64,000 nucleotides of DNA. Source: Actinomadura litoris. GTDB taxonomy: Bacteria; Actinomycetota; Actinomycetes; Streptosporangiales; Streptosporangiaceae. Where the stretch lies: positions 62,001 to 126,000 of the forward strand of contig NZ_WOFH01000016.1 in the NCBI RefSeq assembly GCF_009733595.1, written 5' to 3'. The position numbers and the translations under genes were made by a program. The notes under the pieces are model-generated. The model saw nothing but the letters and a program-made list of their open reading frames with translations. It searched no databases and was not told the origin of the DNA. Positions 27,378-35,916 of the stretch are shown here, one piece after another; positions within the stretch are counted from its first letter, which is position 1, and each line of letters starts with the position of its first letter.

Positions 27378-28019
27378 TCATGCGGTCACCGCCTCGTTGC
27401 GGGGGGTCCGGACGTCCCGGGACTCCCTGAGCCAGTTCCTGAACCCGGCGACCACCATCACGAAGAAGATCCCGTAGACGGCGCCGGAGACGTACAGCCC
27501 GGAGTTGAGGGCCAGCGGGACGCCGACGAGGTCGACGAGCACCCAGATGACCCAGAAGTCGACGAGGGCGCGGCTCTGCGCGAACGTCGCGACCGCGCTG
27601 CCGACGAAGATGTAGGCGTTCGCCCACGGGGACCAGGCGACCTTCAGCCAGTCCAGGTGGATGAACAGCTCGGCGACGACGACCGTCCCGACGGCGAGGG
27701 CGGCGAGGAGCACGGCGCGTTCGCGCGGGGTCGCCCGCCGGACGGCGAGGCCGCGCTCCCGGCGGCGGCCGCGGGTCCACATGGCCCAGCCGAAGACGGC
27801 GAGCACGCAGAACAGGAGCTGCTTGAGGGCGTTGCCGGGGACGTGCGCGTGCAGGGACGCGGCGAGCAGGAGCAGCGCGCCCGCGAGCTGGACGGGCCAC
27901 GTCCAGAGGGTCTTGCGCATGGCGAGCCACACGACGGCGAGGGACAGGACGTTGCCGATGAGGTCGGTCCACAGGATGTGCTCGCCGAACAGGGAGAAGT
28001 CCGCGTTGAGCCAGCTCAT
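27378..28019 (-). CDS. ribM: PnuC-family riboflavin transporter RibM/PnuX
   Basis: The product is 213 aa with about seven membrane segments. It has the PnuC-family features: GNVLSLAVVWLAMRKTLWTW near residue 22, and a C-terminal WANAYIFVGSAVATFAQSRA then DFWVIWVLVDLVGVPLAL. PnuC proteins carry vitamin precursors by facilitated diffusion. When located in an FMN-riboswitch operon, as in Corynebacterium and Streptomyces, they import riboflavin (RibM/PnuX). The ATG at 28019 overlaps the ribE stop by 4 bp, which ties it to this pathway rather than to NMN uptake. Confidence 0.85.
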   Translation of the reverse strand: MSWLNADFSLFGEHILWTDLIGNVLSLAVVWLAMRKTLWTWPVQLAGALLLLAASLHAHVPGNALKQLLFCVLAVFGWAMWTRGRRRERGLAVRRATPRERAVLLAALAVGTVVVAELFIHLDWLKVAWSPWANAYIFVGSAVATFAQSRALVDFWVIWVLVDLVGVPLALNSGLYVSGAVYGIFFVMVVAGFRNWLRESRDVRTPRNEAVTA

Positions 28020-28639
28020 GTCGGATCACCGGCCAGTCTTTCGCCGACCGCCCTGTCGCCGATGAGGCGTTCGACGTACTTGGCGACGACGTCGGCTTCG
28101 AGGTTCACCGGGTCGCCGGGCTCCTTGCGGCCGAGCGTGGTGAGGGAGAGCGTGGTGGGGATGAGCGCGACGCTGAACCGGTCGGCCCCGGCCTCGACGA
28201 CGGTGAGGCTGATGCCGTCCACCGTGATGGAGCCCTTGTCGACCAGGTAGCGGCTCAGGTGGGCGGGGAGGGAGATCGTGACGACGTCCCAGCGCTCGCC
28301 GGGCTCGCGGGAGATGATCTCGCCGACGCCGTCCACGTGGCCCTGGACGAGGTGGCCGCCGAGCCGGTCCGAGAGCCGGACGGGCCGCTCCAGGTTGACC
28401 CGGGAGCCCGCGCCGAGCGCGCCGAGGCTGGACCTGTCCAGCGTCTCCCTGATCGCGTCGGCGGTGAAGGTGTCGCCCCGGACGTCCACGACGGTGAGAC
28501 AGACGCCGTTGACGGCGATCGACGCGCCGTGCACGGCGTCCCGCGTGACCAGCGGGCCGCGGATGGTGAGGACGGCCGAGTCGCCGTCGTGCTCGATCGC
28601 CACGATCTCGCCGAGTTCCTCGACGATGCCGGTGAACAT
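28016..28639 (-). CDS. ribE: Riboflavin synthase alpha subunit
   Basis: The product is 207 aa and converts two lumazine molecules to riboflavin. Two lumazine-binding repeats are seen: MFTGIVEELGEIVAIEHDGD at the start with SIAVNGVCLTVVDV near residue 41, and GGHLVQGHVDGVGEI near residue 93 with GSITVDGISLTVVEA near residue 137. It is the first gene after the FMN riboswitch. ribD, the deaminase/reductase normally close by, is not in the window. Confidence 0.96.
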   Translation of the reverse strand: MFTGIVEELGEIVAIEHDGDSAVLTIRGPLVTRDAVHGASIAVNGVCLTVVDVRGDTFTADAIRETLDRSSLGALGAGSRVNLERPVRLSDRLGGHLVQGHVDGVGEIISREPGERWDVVTISLPAHLSRYLVDKGSITVDGISLTVVEAGADRFSVALIPTTLSLTTLGRKEPGDPVNLEADVVAKYVERLIGDRAVGERLAGDPT

Positions 28640-28714
28640 CTCCCGGGCCTCCTAGGTAAGGCTCCGGGGGACGTGCGTGTGGCGGAACAGCGCCCCCATG
28701 CAGGGGCGTACTGC

Positions 28715-28840
28715 GCGCTGCCTCCCATCCGGACTTTCACCGTCGGTCCCGGAGTTCCACCGGGTCAACCGGCCGATGGCTTCGGCCGGGTCGCGGACTG
28801 TCACCGCCGGTTCGGAATTGCACCGACCCCGGAGCACGCT
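28715..28840 (-). promoter_or_regulatory. FMN riboswitch (RFN element) of the riboflavin operon
   Basis: Read on the minus strand, the conserved RFN blocks occur in order: GGGGTCGGTGCAATTCCG, AACCGGCGGTGACAGTCCGC, CCGGTGGAACTCCGG, and CCGACGGTGAAAGTCCGGAT then GGGAGG. FMN binding shuts off the downstream genes. The expression platform (28640-28714) includes the hairpin CGCCCC / GGGGCG at 28691-28708, which could act as terminator or help mask the ribosome site of ribE. Confidence 0.95.
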
Positions 28841-28913
28841 TACTGCTTGGCAACCAGTGTGCCACGCCGCACATTCCCGATCCGGTGTGAGGAACGCCAC
28901 GGCCGCATGTGGT

Positions 28914-28935
28914 CGAACAAGCGCTCGCTTGTTCG
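28914..28935. promoter_or_regulatory. 22-bp palindrome between the rib operon and the ATPase gene
   Basis: Arms CGAACAAGCG and CGCTTGTTCG flank CT. The 10-bp perfect arms, AT-richer than the surroundings, look like a TetR-family operator. It lies 74 bp upstream of the riboswitch start on the minus strand and 160 bp upstream of the ATPase start on the plus strand, so either promoter could be its target. No regulator gene is adjacent. Confidence 0.55.
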
Positions 28936-29094
28936 GGGGTCCCGGCGCCGCTTTTCGGACGGGCCGATCCCGAGGCCGACCTGTCCGCTTCGACCATCCG
29001 CGCTGCTCGCCGCTTTCGGCGCGGGATAACGGTTGATCGTGACGGGAGCGGGGGCGACACTCGTCCAGAAATGCACGCCAAGGATTGGGGAGCC

Positions 29095-30576
29095 ATGGCG
29101 AAGGTGTCATTGCCGCAGAAGGTCTTCGATGTCCTGGACTTCGGCACGCCGTCCGCGGAACGCGATATCGGCCGGGGGCTGGAGAAGTACTTCGTCGAGT
29201 CGCCCGCGTTCCACCGGGTGCGCTCGGGCTCGAAGACGGTTCTGATGGGCACCCGCGGGTCGGGGAAGAGCGCGATATTCCAGGTGCTCGCGAGACGGGA
29301 GCGCGCCGCGGGCTCCCACGTCATCGAGCTGTCCCCCGAGGACTACTCCTACGAGCTGCTCAGCTCGACGATGGCGGCGGAGAGCGCGGGCGCGTGGGCC
29401 AAGCACGGCGCCTACGCGGCGGCGTGGAAATACCTGATCTACGTTCTCGTTATGAAGGCCGTGGCGCGCAAGGGCATGCGGCTCACCAAGGGCGGCGGCC
29501 GGGAGATCCACCACTACATCCGGGACAACCACGGCGCCCAGGCGCTCGGCACCCTCTCACTATTGGTGTCCTATTTGAAAAGGCTCGAATCCATCAAGCT
29601 CGGGCCTATCGAGGCGGGCATACGGACCCGCGAGCTGGACCGGCTCTACAAACTGGAGGAGATACACAATCTGCTTCCCGCACTTCGGAAGGTGCTGGAC
29701 GGCCAGCGGGTGGTCGTCTTCGTCGACGAGCTCGACCGGGGGTGGGACTCCTCCGAGGACGCGAAGGCGTTCGTGGCCGGGCTGTTCCAGGCGTGCATGT
29801 CGATCAACGGGCTGCACCGGAACCTGCGCGTGTACGTGTCGCTGCGGCAGGAGCTCTACGACGACATCCCCGCCCTGTACGAGGACGCGCAGAAGCACCG
29901 CGACCAGTTGGAGAAGATCTCCTGGACGGAGGAGTCGCTGCTGGAGATGATCGCCAGGCGGATCCGCTTCTCGGCGCACGAGAAGGGCTTCGACGTCGAG
30001 GCGCTGGAGCGTGCCGGGGACCGGGCGTGCTGGTCGGCGGTGTTCGCCGGGCCGCCGGGCGCGGCCCGGGACGCCGCGTTCGGCTACATGGTCGGCCGGA
30101 CGCTGTACCGGCCGAGGGAGCTGATCCAGTTCTGCTCGGAGGCGCTGGAGCAGGCGCGGGGGCGCGGGTCGCGGCTGCCCGTCCCCTACGCGGCGATCGA
30201 GAGGTCGGAGTACGGCTACTCCGCCGAGCGGACCAAGGACATCGCCGCCGAGTACCGCTCCCAGTACCCGGGGCTGCTGAGCGTCTTCGAGGTGTTCCGC
30301 AGCCTCCCGCCGGTCCTCGACCGCGAGCGGCTGGAGATGCTCTGCCTCGAACTCGCCTGCGGGGACGTCCCCACGCACGGCACCGGGGAATGGCTGCCGT
30401 TCTGCGACCCCGACGACCTCATCGAGATCCTGTGGCGGGCGGGGCTGCTGACCGCGCAGCCCACCGCCGACGGCCGGTTCCTCGGCAGCCACCAGGTCCA
30501 CCACCTGAACCTGGCGGCGGCGCGGCGGTTCCGGGTCCACGAGATGTTCCACGCGTCCCTCGGGATCGCCGGTTAG
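29095..30576 (+). CDS. P-loop ATPase, Sll1717-like
   Basis: The product is 493 aa from ATG 29095, with GGGGAG upstream; earlier in-frame starts lack a ribosome site. Walker A is MGTRGSGKSAIFQVLAR near residue 52 and Walker B is VVVFVDELDRGWDSSEDAK near residue 206, placing it among KAP/STAND-like P-loop NTPases of the Sll1717 type. A conserved FGYMVGRTLYRPRELIQFCS near residue 330 matches the C-terminal lid of such ATPases (arginine finger region). No transmembrane segment or effector domain is seen. Codon use in the first 700 bp is less GC-biased than in the neighbours (for example TCACTATTGGTGTCCTATTT at 29557), a sign of later acquisition. It interrupts the core rpe-ribE neighbourhood. Function unknown; a stress or defence role is possible but not shown. 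Confidence 0.72.
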   Translation: MAKVSLPQKVFDVLDFGTPSAERDIGRGLEKYFVESPAFHRVRSGSKTVLMGTRGSGKSAIFQVLARRERAAGSHVIELSPEDYSYELLSSTMAAESAGAWAKHGAYAAAWKYLIYVLVMKAVARKGMRLTKGGGREIHHYIRDNHGAQALGTLSLLVSYLKRLESIKLGPIEAGIRTRELDRLYKLEEIHNLLPALRKVLDGQRVVVFVDELDRGWDSSEDAKAFVAGLFQACMSINGLHRNLRVYVSLRQELYDDIPALYEDAQKHRDQLEKISWTEESLLEMIARRIRFSAHEKGFDVEALERAGDRACWSAVFAGPPGAARDAAFGYMVGRTLYRPRELIQFCSEALEQARGRGSRLPVPYAAIERSEYGYSAERTKDIAAEYRSQYPGLLSVFEVFRSLPPVLDRERLEMLCLELACGDVPTHGTGEWLPFCDPDDLIEILWRAGLLTAQPTADGRFLGSHQVHHLNLAAARRFRVHEMFHASLGIAG

Positions 30577-31205
30577 GAGATGCGCAGGCCCCCCGGGGCG
30601 GACTTGACCCAGGTCATGTCCTTGATGATGTGGTGGGCCGAGGTCAGCTCCCCGGCGGGGTGGCTGGTGGTCACGGCCACGACCGTCGCCCCGGCGGCGC
30701 GTCCGGCGGCGACGCCCGCGGGCGCGTCCTCGAAGACGAGGCAGCCGGACGGCTCCACGCCCAGGCGTTCGGCGGCCAGCAGGTAGCCGGACGGGTCGGG
30801 CTTGCCCAGCACGACGTCCTCGGCGGTGACGACGACGTCCGGCAGCGGGACCCCGGCCACGCGGGTGCGGACGGCCACCTGCTCCCGGTCCATGGAGGTG
30901 ACCATGGCCCAGGGCAGGCCGTCCAGGGACGCGAGGAGGTCGTGGACGCCGGGGAGCGCGGTGATGCCGTCGCTGCGCGCCGCTTCGAGCTCGTCGAGGC
31001 GCGCGGTGGCCGCGCCGACCTCCTCGGCCGGGAGGAAGTCGGCGACGCGGTCGCTGGTGCGGCGGCCGTGCGAGCCCACGAGGTACTCGTCGGGGTCGAT
31101 GCCGTACTCGGCGGCCCACTCGCGGGCCGCGCTCTCGATCAGCGGGGTGGAGTCGACGAGCGTGCCGTCCACGTCGAACAGCACGGCGCGGCAGGGCAGG
31201 ATCAC
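30573..31205 (-). CDS. HAD-IA family phosphatase
   Basis: The product is 210 aa from GTG 31205, overlapping the rpe stop by 4 bp. Motif I is [14 protein letters not shown] near residue 8 (nucleophile Asp), motif II is VTSMDREQ near residue 102, motif III is the lysine in [18 protein letters not shown] near residue 132, and motif IV is [17 protein letters not shown] near residue 156. This pattern fits sugar-phosphate phosphatases such as YfbT/YniC. It is coupled to rpe, so a pentose-phosphate or related substrate is plausible. Its 3' end overlaps the ATPase gene by 4 bp in convergent orientation. Confidence 0.88.
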   Translation of the reverse strand: MILPCRAVLFDVDGTLVDSTPLIESAAREWAAEYGIDPDEYLVGSHGRRTSDRVADFLPAEEVGAATARLDELEAARSDGITALPGVHDLLASLDGLPWAMVTSMDREQVAVRTRVAGVPLPDVVVTAEDVVLGKPDPSGYLLAAERLGVEPSGCLVFEDAPAGVAAGRAAGATVVAVTTSHPAGELTSAHHIIKDMTWVKSAPGGLRIS

Positions 31206-31873
31206 TCCCCGCCCCCCGCGGCCGCGGCCTGGGCGCGGAGCGCCCGGACGGCCTCGGCGGGGTCGTCGGCGCCGTAGACCGCGCTGCCCGCCACGAACAC
31301 GTCGGCGCCCGCCTCGGCGCAGCGCTCGATCGTCTCGGCGCTGACGCCGCCGTCCACCTGGAGCCAGACGGGCAGGTCGCGGTCCTTGATGAGGGCGCGG
31401 GCGCGGCGGATCTTCGGCAGCACGACGTCCAAGAACTTCTGGCCGCCGAACCCGGGCTCGACGGTCATGAGCAGCAGCATGTCGATCTCGCCCAGCAGGT
31501 CTTCGAGGCCGTCGACGGGGGTCGCGGGGTTCACGCCCAGCCCGGCGCGCGCGCCCGCCGCACGGATGGTGCGCAGCGTGCGGATGGGGGCCTTGGCCGC
31601 CTCGGCGTGGATGGTCACGCTGCCCGCCCCCGCCTCGGCGTACCGGGGGGCCCAGCGGTCGGGGTCCTCGATCATGAGGTGGCAGTCCAGCGGCAGGGCG
31701 CTGTGCTTGAGCAGCGCCTCGACGACCGGCAGGCCGAGGGTCAGGTTGGGCACGAAGTGGTTGTCCATGACGTCGACGTGGACCCAGTCGGCTGCGTCGG
31801 CGATGAGCGCGACGTCCTCGGCGAGGCGGGCGAAGTCGGCGGACAGGATGCTGGGTGAGATCTGCGGAGCCAT
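31202..31873 (-). CDS. rpe: Ribulose-phosphate 3-epimerase
   Basis: The product is 223 aa and interconverts ribulose and xylulose 5-phosphates. It begins [20 protein letters not shown], has the metal-binding [16 protein letters not shown] near residue 32 and the signatures [20 protein letters not shown] and [20 protein letters not shown], ending with [20 protein letters not shown] and VAGSAVYG. It lies 12 bp downstream of the PAP2 gene in the def-fmt-rsmB-PAP2-rpe-HAD series. Confidence 0.96.
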   Translation of the reverse strand: MAPQISPSILSADFARLAEDVALIADAADWVHVDVMDNHFVPNLTLGLPVVEALLKHSALPLDCHLMIEDPDRWAPRYAEAGAGSVTIHAEAAKAPIRTLRTIRAAGARAGLGVNPATPVDGLEDLLGEIDMLLLMTVEPGFGGQKFLDVVLPKIRRARALIKDRDLPVWLQVDGGVSAETIERCAEAGADVFVAGSAVYGADDPAEAVRALRAQAAAAGGGE

Positions 31874-31885
31874 GATGGGATGAGT

Positions 31886-32833
31886 CTATTGCCGCAGTTC
31901 CGCGAGCCCGTCACCCGGCCGCCCCGCGGGAGGGGCCGGGCGGCGCGCCAGGCCGAGCCGCACGAACGCCTCCGGCGCGCCCGCGGTCGCCCACAGCCCG
32001 AGCAGGGTCTGGACGGCGAACGCCTGGACGGGATGGGCCCCGAGCAGGTACCCGAGCGCGGAGAGGGCCAGGGCGCCCGCGACCCCCACCGGGAGGCGCG
32101 CCAGGCGCCGCCCGGGGGCCCCTCCGGCGTCGAACCAGCCCCGGGCCGACATCAGCGAGAGGCCCGCGAGGATCCCGCAGAGGCCGCCGGCGGCGGCGGC
32201 CACCTCGTTCAGCGTGATGGGACGGGTGCGGCCCCCGGCGGCGGCGATGGCGCGCGCCCACGCGTCCGGCCACCGCCAGTCGTGCAGCGCGTGGACGGCC
32301 GCCCAGGCCGCGCCGACCCCCACCAGGGACACCGCCAGGGCGAGCGCCATCTGCACCGCCAGGGGGCGGCGCGTCCACCAGGGGACGACCATGGGCTCCA
32401 GGCCGAGCGCGGCGACGAGCACGACGAGCCCGACGGCCCAGCCCGCGAGGACCTGGCCCGCCGAGTGCACGCCCAGGTACATGCGTGAGGCGCCGATGAG
32501 GGCGACGACGACGGCGGCACCGGCCCACAGCGGCCACCGCCGCGTGCGCGCCGCGAAGAAGCCCCACAGGATCACGGCGTTCTGCGAGTGCCCGGACGGC
32601 ATCCCGAAGGAGACCCTGGACTCCCGTCCGACGATGCCGGGGTCGGTCCAGTACGGGCGGGGCGCGTGGAAGACCAGCTTCAGGACGGTGTTGAGCACCG
32701 ACCCGAACGACAGGATGACCGTGGCCCGCGCCGCGAGGCGCGGGTCGACGCACCAGTACACCGCCGCGAGCAGCGGGATGGTGAACCCGGCGCTGCCGAA
32801 GTACGACATCACGTGCATGAAGGCGGTGAGCAT
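31886..32833 (-). CDS. PAP2-superfamily membrane phosphatase
   Basis: The product is 315 aa from ATG 32833. The three PAP2 motifs are present: KLVFHAPRPYW near residue 50 (K-x6-RP), MPSGHSQ near residue 76, and SRMYLGVHSAGQVLAGWAVG near residue 110 (SR-x5-H). About eight membrane helices follow, more than a minimal PAP2 protein. These enzymes remove phosphate from lipid or polyprenyl phosphates at the outer membrane face. It sits between rsmB (23 bp) and rpe (12 bp). Confidence 0.86.
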   Translation of the reverse strand: MLTAFMHVMSYFGSAGFTIPLLAAVYWCVDPRLAARATVILSFGSVLNTVLKLVFHAPRPYWTDPGIVGRESRVSFGMPSGHSQNAVILWGFFAARTRRWPLWAGAAVVVALIGASRMYLGVHSAGQVLAGWAVGLVVLVAALGLEPMVVPWWTRRPLAVQMALALAVSLVGVGAAWAAVHALHDWRWPDAWARAIAAAGGRTRPITLNEVAAAAGGLCGILAGLSLMSARGWFDAGGAPGRRLARLPVGVAGALALSALGYLLGAHPVQAFAVQTLLGLWATAGAPEAFVRLGLARRPAPPAGRPGDGLAELRQ

Positions 32834-32856
32834 GGGGTGCGGTGGGTACCTCCCGG

Positions 32857-34293
32857 TCAGTCCGTCCCGTCGGGATCGGCGCGGCGCAGCAGGGCGAGGA
32901 ACATCGCGTCGGTGCCGTGGCGGTGCGGCCAGAACTGCGCGTAGGGGCCCTCCCCCAGGCCGGCGAGCTCCGGCGCGACCGCCGCCAGGACGGACGGCGC
33001 GTCCAGCCGCTCGACGCCGGCCCGCTTGCGGAGCACGTCGTCCACGACCACGCGCGTCTCGGCCAGGTGCGGCGAGCAGGTGACGTAGGCGACCACCCCG
33101 CCCGGACGGACGGCGTCCAAAGCCGACCCCAGCAGCGTGCGCTGGAGCGGGCCCAGCTCGGCGATCGCCTCGGGGCCGCGCCGCCAGCGCGCCTCGGGGC
33201 GGCGGCGCAGCGCGCCCAGGCCGGTGCAGGGGGCGTCGACCATGACGCGGTCGAACGCGCCGGGGCGCCACGCGGGCGCGGTGCCGTCGGCGACGACGAC
33301 GCCGGTGCGCGCGTCCACGGCGCGGGCGACCAGCCCGGCGCGGTGCGGCTGGACGTCGGCGGCCAGCAGCCGCGCGCCGCGTCCGGCGGCGACGGCCGAC
33401 AGCAGGCCCGCCTTGCCGCCGGGGCCCGCGCACAGGTCCGCCCAGCGGGCGTCGGGGCCGGAGAGCGGAGCCGCCGCCAGGGCCAGCGCGACCATCTGGC
33501 TCGCCTCGTCCTGCACGGCGGCGCGGCCCTCGCGGACGGCGGCGATGCCCGCCGGGTCGCCCTCGGGCAGGAGCGCCGCGTACGGGGAGTAGGAGGACGG
33601 CTCGGCCCCCTCGGCGCGCAGCTCGTCCACGGTGGCGCGCCCCGGGCGGGCGACGAGCGTGACCCGGGGGCGGGCGTTGTCGGCGGCCAGCAGCGCGTCG
33701 ATCTCGGCGCGGTCGGGGCCCAGCGCGTCCCGCAGCGCGGACACGATCCACTTGGGGTGGCTGTGCGCGACCGACAGGCGGGTGGTGACGTCGGCGTCCG
33801 CGGGCGCGACGATCGCGAGCCAGGCGTCCAGGTCGCGGGTGGTGACCTTGCGCAGCACGGCGTTGGCGAACTTGGCCTGGCCGGGGCCCGACACCGACCG
33901 GGCGAGCTCCACGGCCGTCCCGACGGCGGCGTGCGGCGGGATGCGGGTGGCGAGGATCTGGTGCGCGCCGAGGCGGAGGACGTCCAGCAGCGGCGCGTCG
34001 ATGCGGCGCAGCTCCCGGTCGCTGCACAGCGCGAGGACCGCGTCGTAGGTGCCGCGCCCGCGCAGCGTCCCGTAGGTGAGTTCGGTGGCGAGGGCGGCGT
34101 CGCGGCCGGTGAGGCCGCGGTCGCGCAGCCGCGCGGGCAGCAGCAGGTTCGCGTAGGCGTCGCGGGACTCGACCGCGCGGATGACGTCGAACGCGGTGCG
34201 GCGGACGAGGTCCTGCGGGCGGCCGGTCCGGCGGGGCCCGCCGGGCCTGCGGTTCCTGCCGTGGTCGGCTCGGCCGTTACGGGCGGGGGCCAT
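32857..34293 (-). CDS. rsmB: 16S rRNA (cytosine-967-C5)-methyltransferase
   Basis: The product is 478 aa. The N-terminal 160 residues form a NusB-like RNA-binding domain (AFDVIRAVESRDAYANLLLP, KFANAVLRKV). The methyltransferase half has the SAM motif WADLCAGPGGKAGLLSAVAA near residue 284 and the two catalytic cysteines in VDAPCTGLGALRRRPEARW and VAYVTCSPHLAET. It methylates C967 of 16S rRNA in the cytosol. ATG 34293 shares one base with the fmt stop (TGATG). The Arg/Gly-rich first 25 residues are probably disordered. Confidence 0.93.
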   Translation of the reverse strand: MAPARNGRADHGRNRRPGGPRRTGRPQDLVRRTAFDVIRAVESRDAYANLLLPARLRDRGLTGRDAALATELTYGTLRGRGTYDAVLALCSDRELRRIDAPLLDVLRLGAHQILATRIPPHAAVGTAVELARSVSGPGQAKFANAVLRKVTTRDLDAWLAIVAPADADVTTRLSVAHSHPKWIVSALRDALGPDRAEIDALLAADNARPRVTLVARPGRATVDELRAEGAEPSSYSPYAALLPEGDPAGIAAVREGRAAVQDEASQMVALALAAAPLSGPDARWADLCAGPGGKAGLLSAVAAGRGARLLAADVQPHRAGLVARAVDARTGVVVADGTAPAWRPGAFDRVMVDAPCTGLGALRRRPEARWRRGPEAIAELGPLQRTLLGSALDAVRPGGVVAYVTCSPHLAETRVVVDDVLRKRAGVERLDAPSVLAAVAPELAGLGEGPYAQFWPHRHGTDAMFLALLRRADPDGTD

Positions 34294-35219
34294 CAGTGCA
34301 ACGCGTCCTTGCCGATGAGGTTGACGCCGCGGACCCAGTCGGCGGCCGCCATGCGGCGCTTGCCCTGCGGCTGCACCTCGCCCAGCGCGACCGGATGCGT
34401 GGCCGTGCCGACCAGCACCTCCTTCTTGCCCGGGCGGATCTCGCCGGGGCTCAGCGCCTCGGCGTCCGGCGCGGGCCGGACGGGCCACAGCTTCACCCGG
34501 GTGTCGCGGAAGTTCGTCCACGCGCCGGGGGCGGGCGTGCACGCCCGGACCAGCCGGTCGATGTGCCGCGCCGGGGACCGCCAGTCGACGTGCCCGTCGT
34601 CGGGGTTCAGCTTGGCGGCGGTGGAGACGCCCTCCTCGGGCTGCGGGCGCGGCTCCAGCACGCCCGCCTCGATGCCGTTCATCGTGTCGAGCAGCAGCGT
34701 CGCGCCCGCGACGGCGAGCCGCCCCAGCAGGTCGCCGGTGGTGTCGTCGGGCCGGATGGGCTCGGTGAGGACGCCGTAGACGGGGCCGGTGTCCAGGCCC
34801 TCCTCGATCTCGAACGTCGCCGCGCCGGTCATGTCGTCGCCGTGCAGGATCGCGCGCTGCACCGGCGCCGCGCCGCGCCAGGCGGGCAGCAGCGAGAAGT
34901 GCAGGTTCACCCAGCCGTGCCGGGGGATGTCCAGCGCCTCGCGCGGCAGCAGCGCGCCGTAGGCGACGACCGGGCAGCAGTCGGGCGCGATCGCGCGCAG
35001 CCGGGCGAGGAACTCCGGGTCGCGCGCCTTGGCGGGCTTGAGCACCTCCACGCCCGCTTCGGCGGCGCGCTCGCCGACCGGGCTGGCCACCAGGCGGCGG
35101 CCGCGGCCCGCGGGCGCGTCGGGGCGGGTCACGACCGCGGCGACCTCGTGCGAGGAGGCCAGCAGCGCGTTCAGGGACGGGAGCGCCGTCTCGGGGGTGC
35201 CCGCGAAGACCAGCCTCAC
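34293..35219 (-). CDS. fmt: Methionyl-tRNA formyltransferase
   Basis: The product is 308 aa and formylates initiator Met-tRNA using 10-formyl-THF. It begins [20 protein letters not shown] and carries the active-site block [20 protein letters not shown] near residue 106 (Asn and His of the formyltransferase site) and [19 protein letters not shown] near residue 133. The GTG at 35219 follows the def stop with no gap. A C-terminal OB-like domain binds tRNA. Confidence 0.96.
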   Translation of the reverse strand: MRLVFAGTPETALPSLNALLASSHEVAAVVTRPDAPAGRGRRLVASPVGERAAEAGVEVLKPAKARDPEFLARLRAIAPDCCPVVAYGALLPREALDIPRHGWVNLHFSLLPAWRGAAPVQRAILHGDDMTGAATFEIEEGLDTGPVYGVLTEPIRPDDTTGDLLGRLAVAGATLLLDTMNGIEAGVLEPRPQPEEGVSTAAKLNPDDGHVDWRSPARHIDRLVRACTPAPGAWTNFRDTRVKLWPVRPAPDAEALSPGEIRPGKKEVLVGTATHPVALGEVQPQGKRRMAAADWVRGVNLIGKDALH

Positions 35220-35765
35220 TCAGATCGCCTTCCCGAACGTGCGGTGCGGGGACTCCTTCACGACCGGCGCCGGGTCGCCGAACCACTCGGCCTCCCGGAT
35301 CGCCTTCATGGCGGCCTTGCGCTGCTCGGGGTCCATCCGGTCGATGAAGATGATGCCGTCCAGGTGGTCGGTCTCGTGCTGGACGCAGCGCGCCAGCAGG
35401 TGCGTGCCCTCCAGCGTGATCGGCTCGCCGTGCATGTTGAAGCCCTTGGCCACCACGCCCACCGAGCGGGGCGTGGGGAAGGCCAGGCCGGGCAGGGACA
35501 GGCAGCCCTCGTCGCCGGTCTCCTGCTCCTCGGTGAGGTCCAGGGTGGGGTTCACCACGTGCCCGAGCCGGTCGTCGACGTAGTAGGTGAAGACCCGCAG
35601 GCCCACGCCGAGCTGCGGCGCGGCCAGGCCGGCGCCGGGAGCGTCGATCATCGTGTCGGTGAGGTCCTTGACGAGGAGCCGCAGCTCCTTGTCGAAGTCC
35701 CGCACCGGCTCCGCGGGCGTGCGCAGCACGGGGTCGCCGAAGATGCGGATGGGCTTGACGGCCAA
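35220..35765 (-). CDS. def: Peptide deformylase
   Basis: The product is 181 aa and removes the N-formyl group from nascent proteins. Metal motifs are GAGLAAPQLGVG near residue 44, DEGCLSLPG near residue 85 (Cys ligand) and CVQHETDHLDGIIFIDRM near residue 127 (HExxH). Start is TTG 35765 with GGAG six bases upstream. The tail RKAAMKAIREAEWFGDPAPV is usual for actinobacterial type I enzymes. It forms a functional pair with fmt. Confidence 0.96.
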   Translation of the reverse strand: MAVKPIRIFGDPVLRTPAEPVRDFDKELRLLVKDLTDTMIDAPGAGLAAPQLGVGLRVFTYYVDDRLGHVVNPTLDLTEEQETGDEGCLSLPGLAFPTPRSVGVVAKGFNMHGEPITLEGTHLLARCVQHETDHLDGIIFIDRMDPEQRKAAMKAIREAEWFGDPAPVVKESPHRTFGKAI

Positions 35766-35916
35766 CGAGGACTCCGTTTCCTGGGGCGGGGAAGCCGTTT
35801 CCGGACGGGACGGTCAGGGGACGCGATACCGCCTCCAGTCTACGGAGCGGCACACGTGGCCGTGCTGCCCGCCGCGTTCCCCGCCCCGTTTCCCGCCGCG
35901 GTTCCCCGCCGGGCTC

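Noticed and set aside
27378-28019. Nicotinamide mononucleotide transporter (PnuC)
   Set aside because: The fold is the same, but its place inside an FMN-riboswitch operon points to riboflavin (RibM/PnuX).
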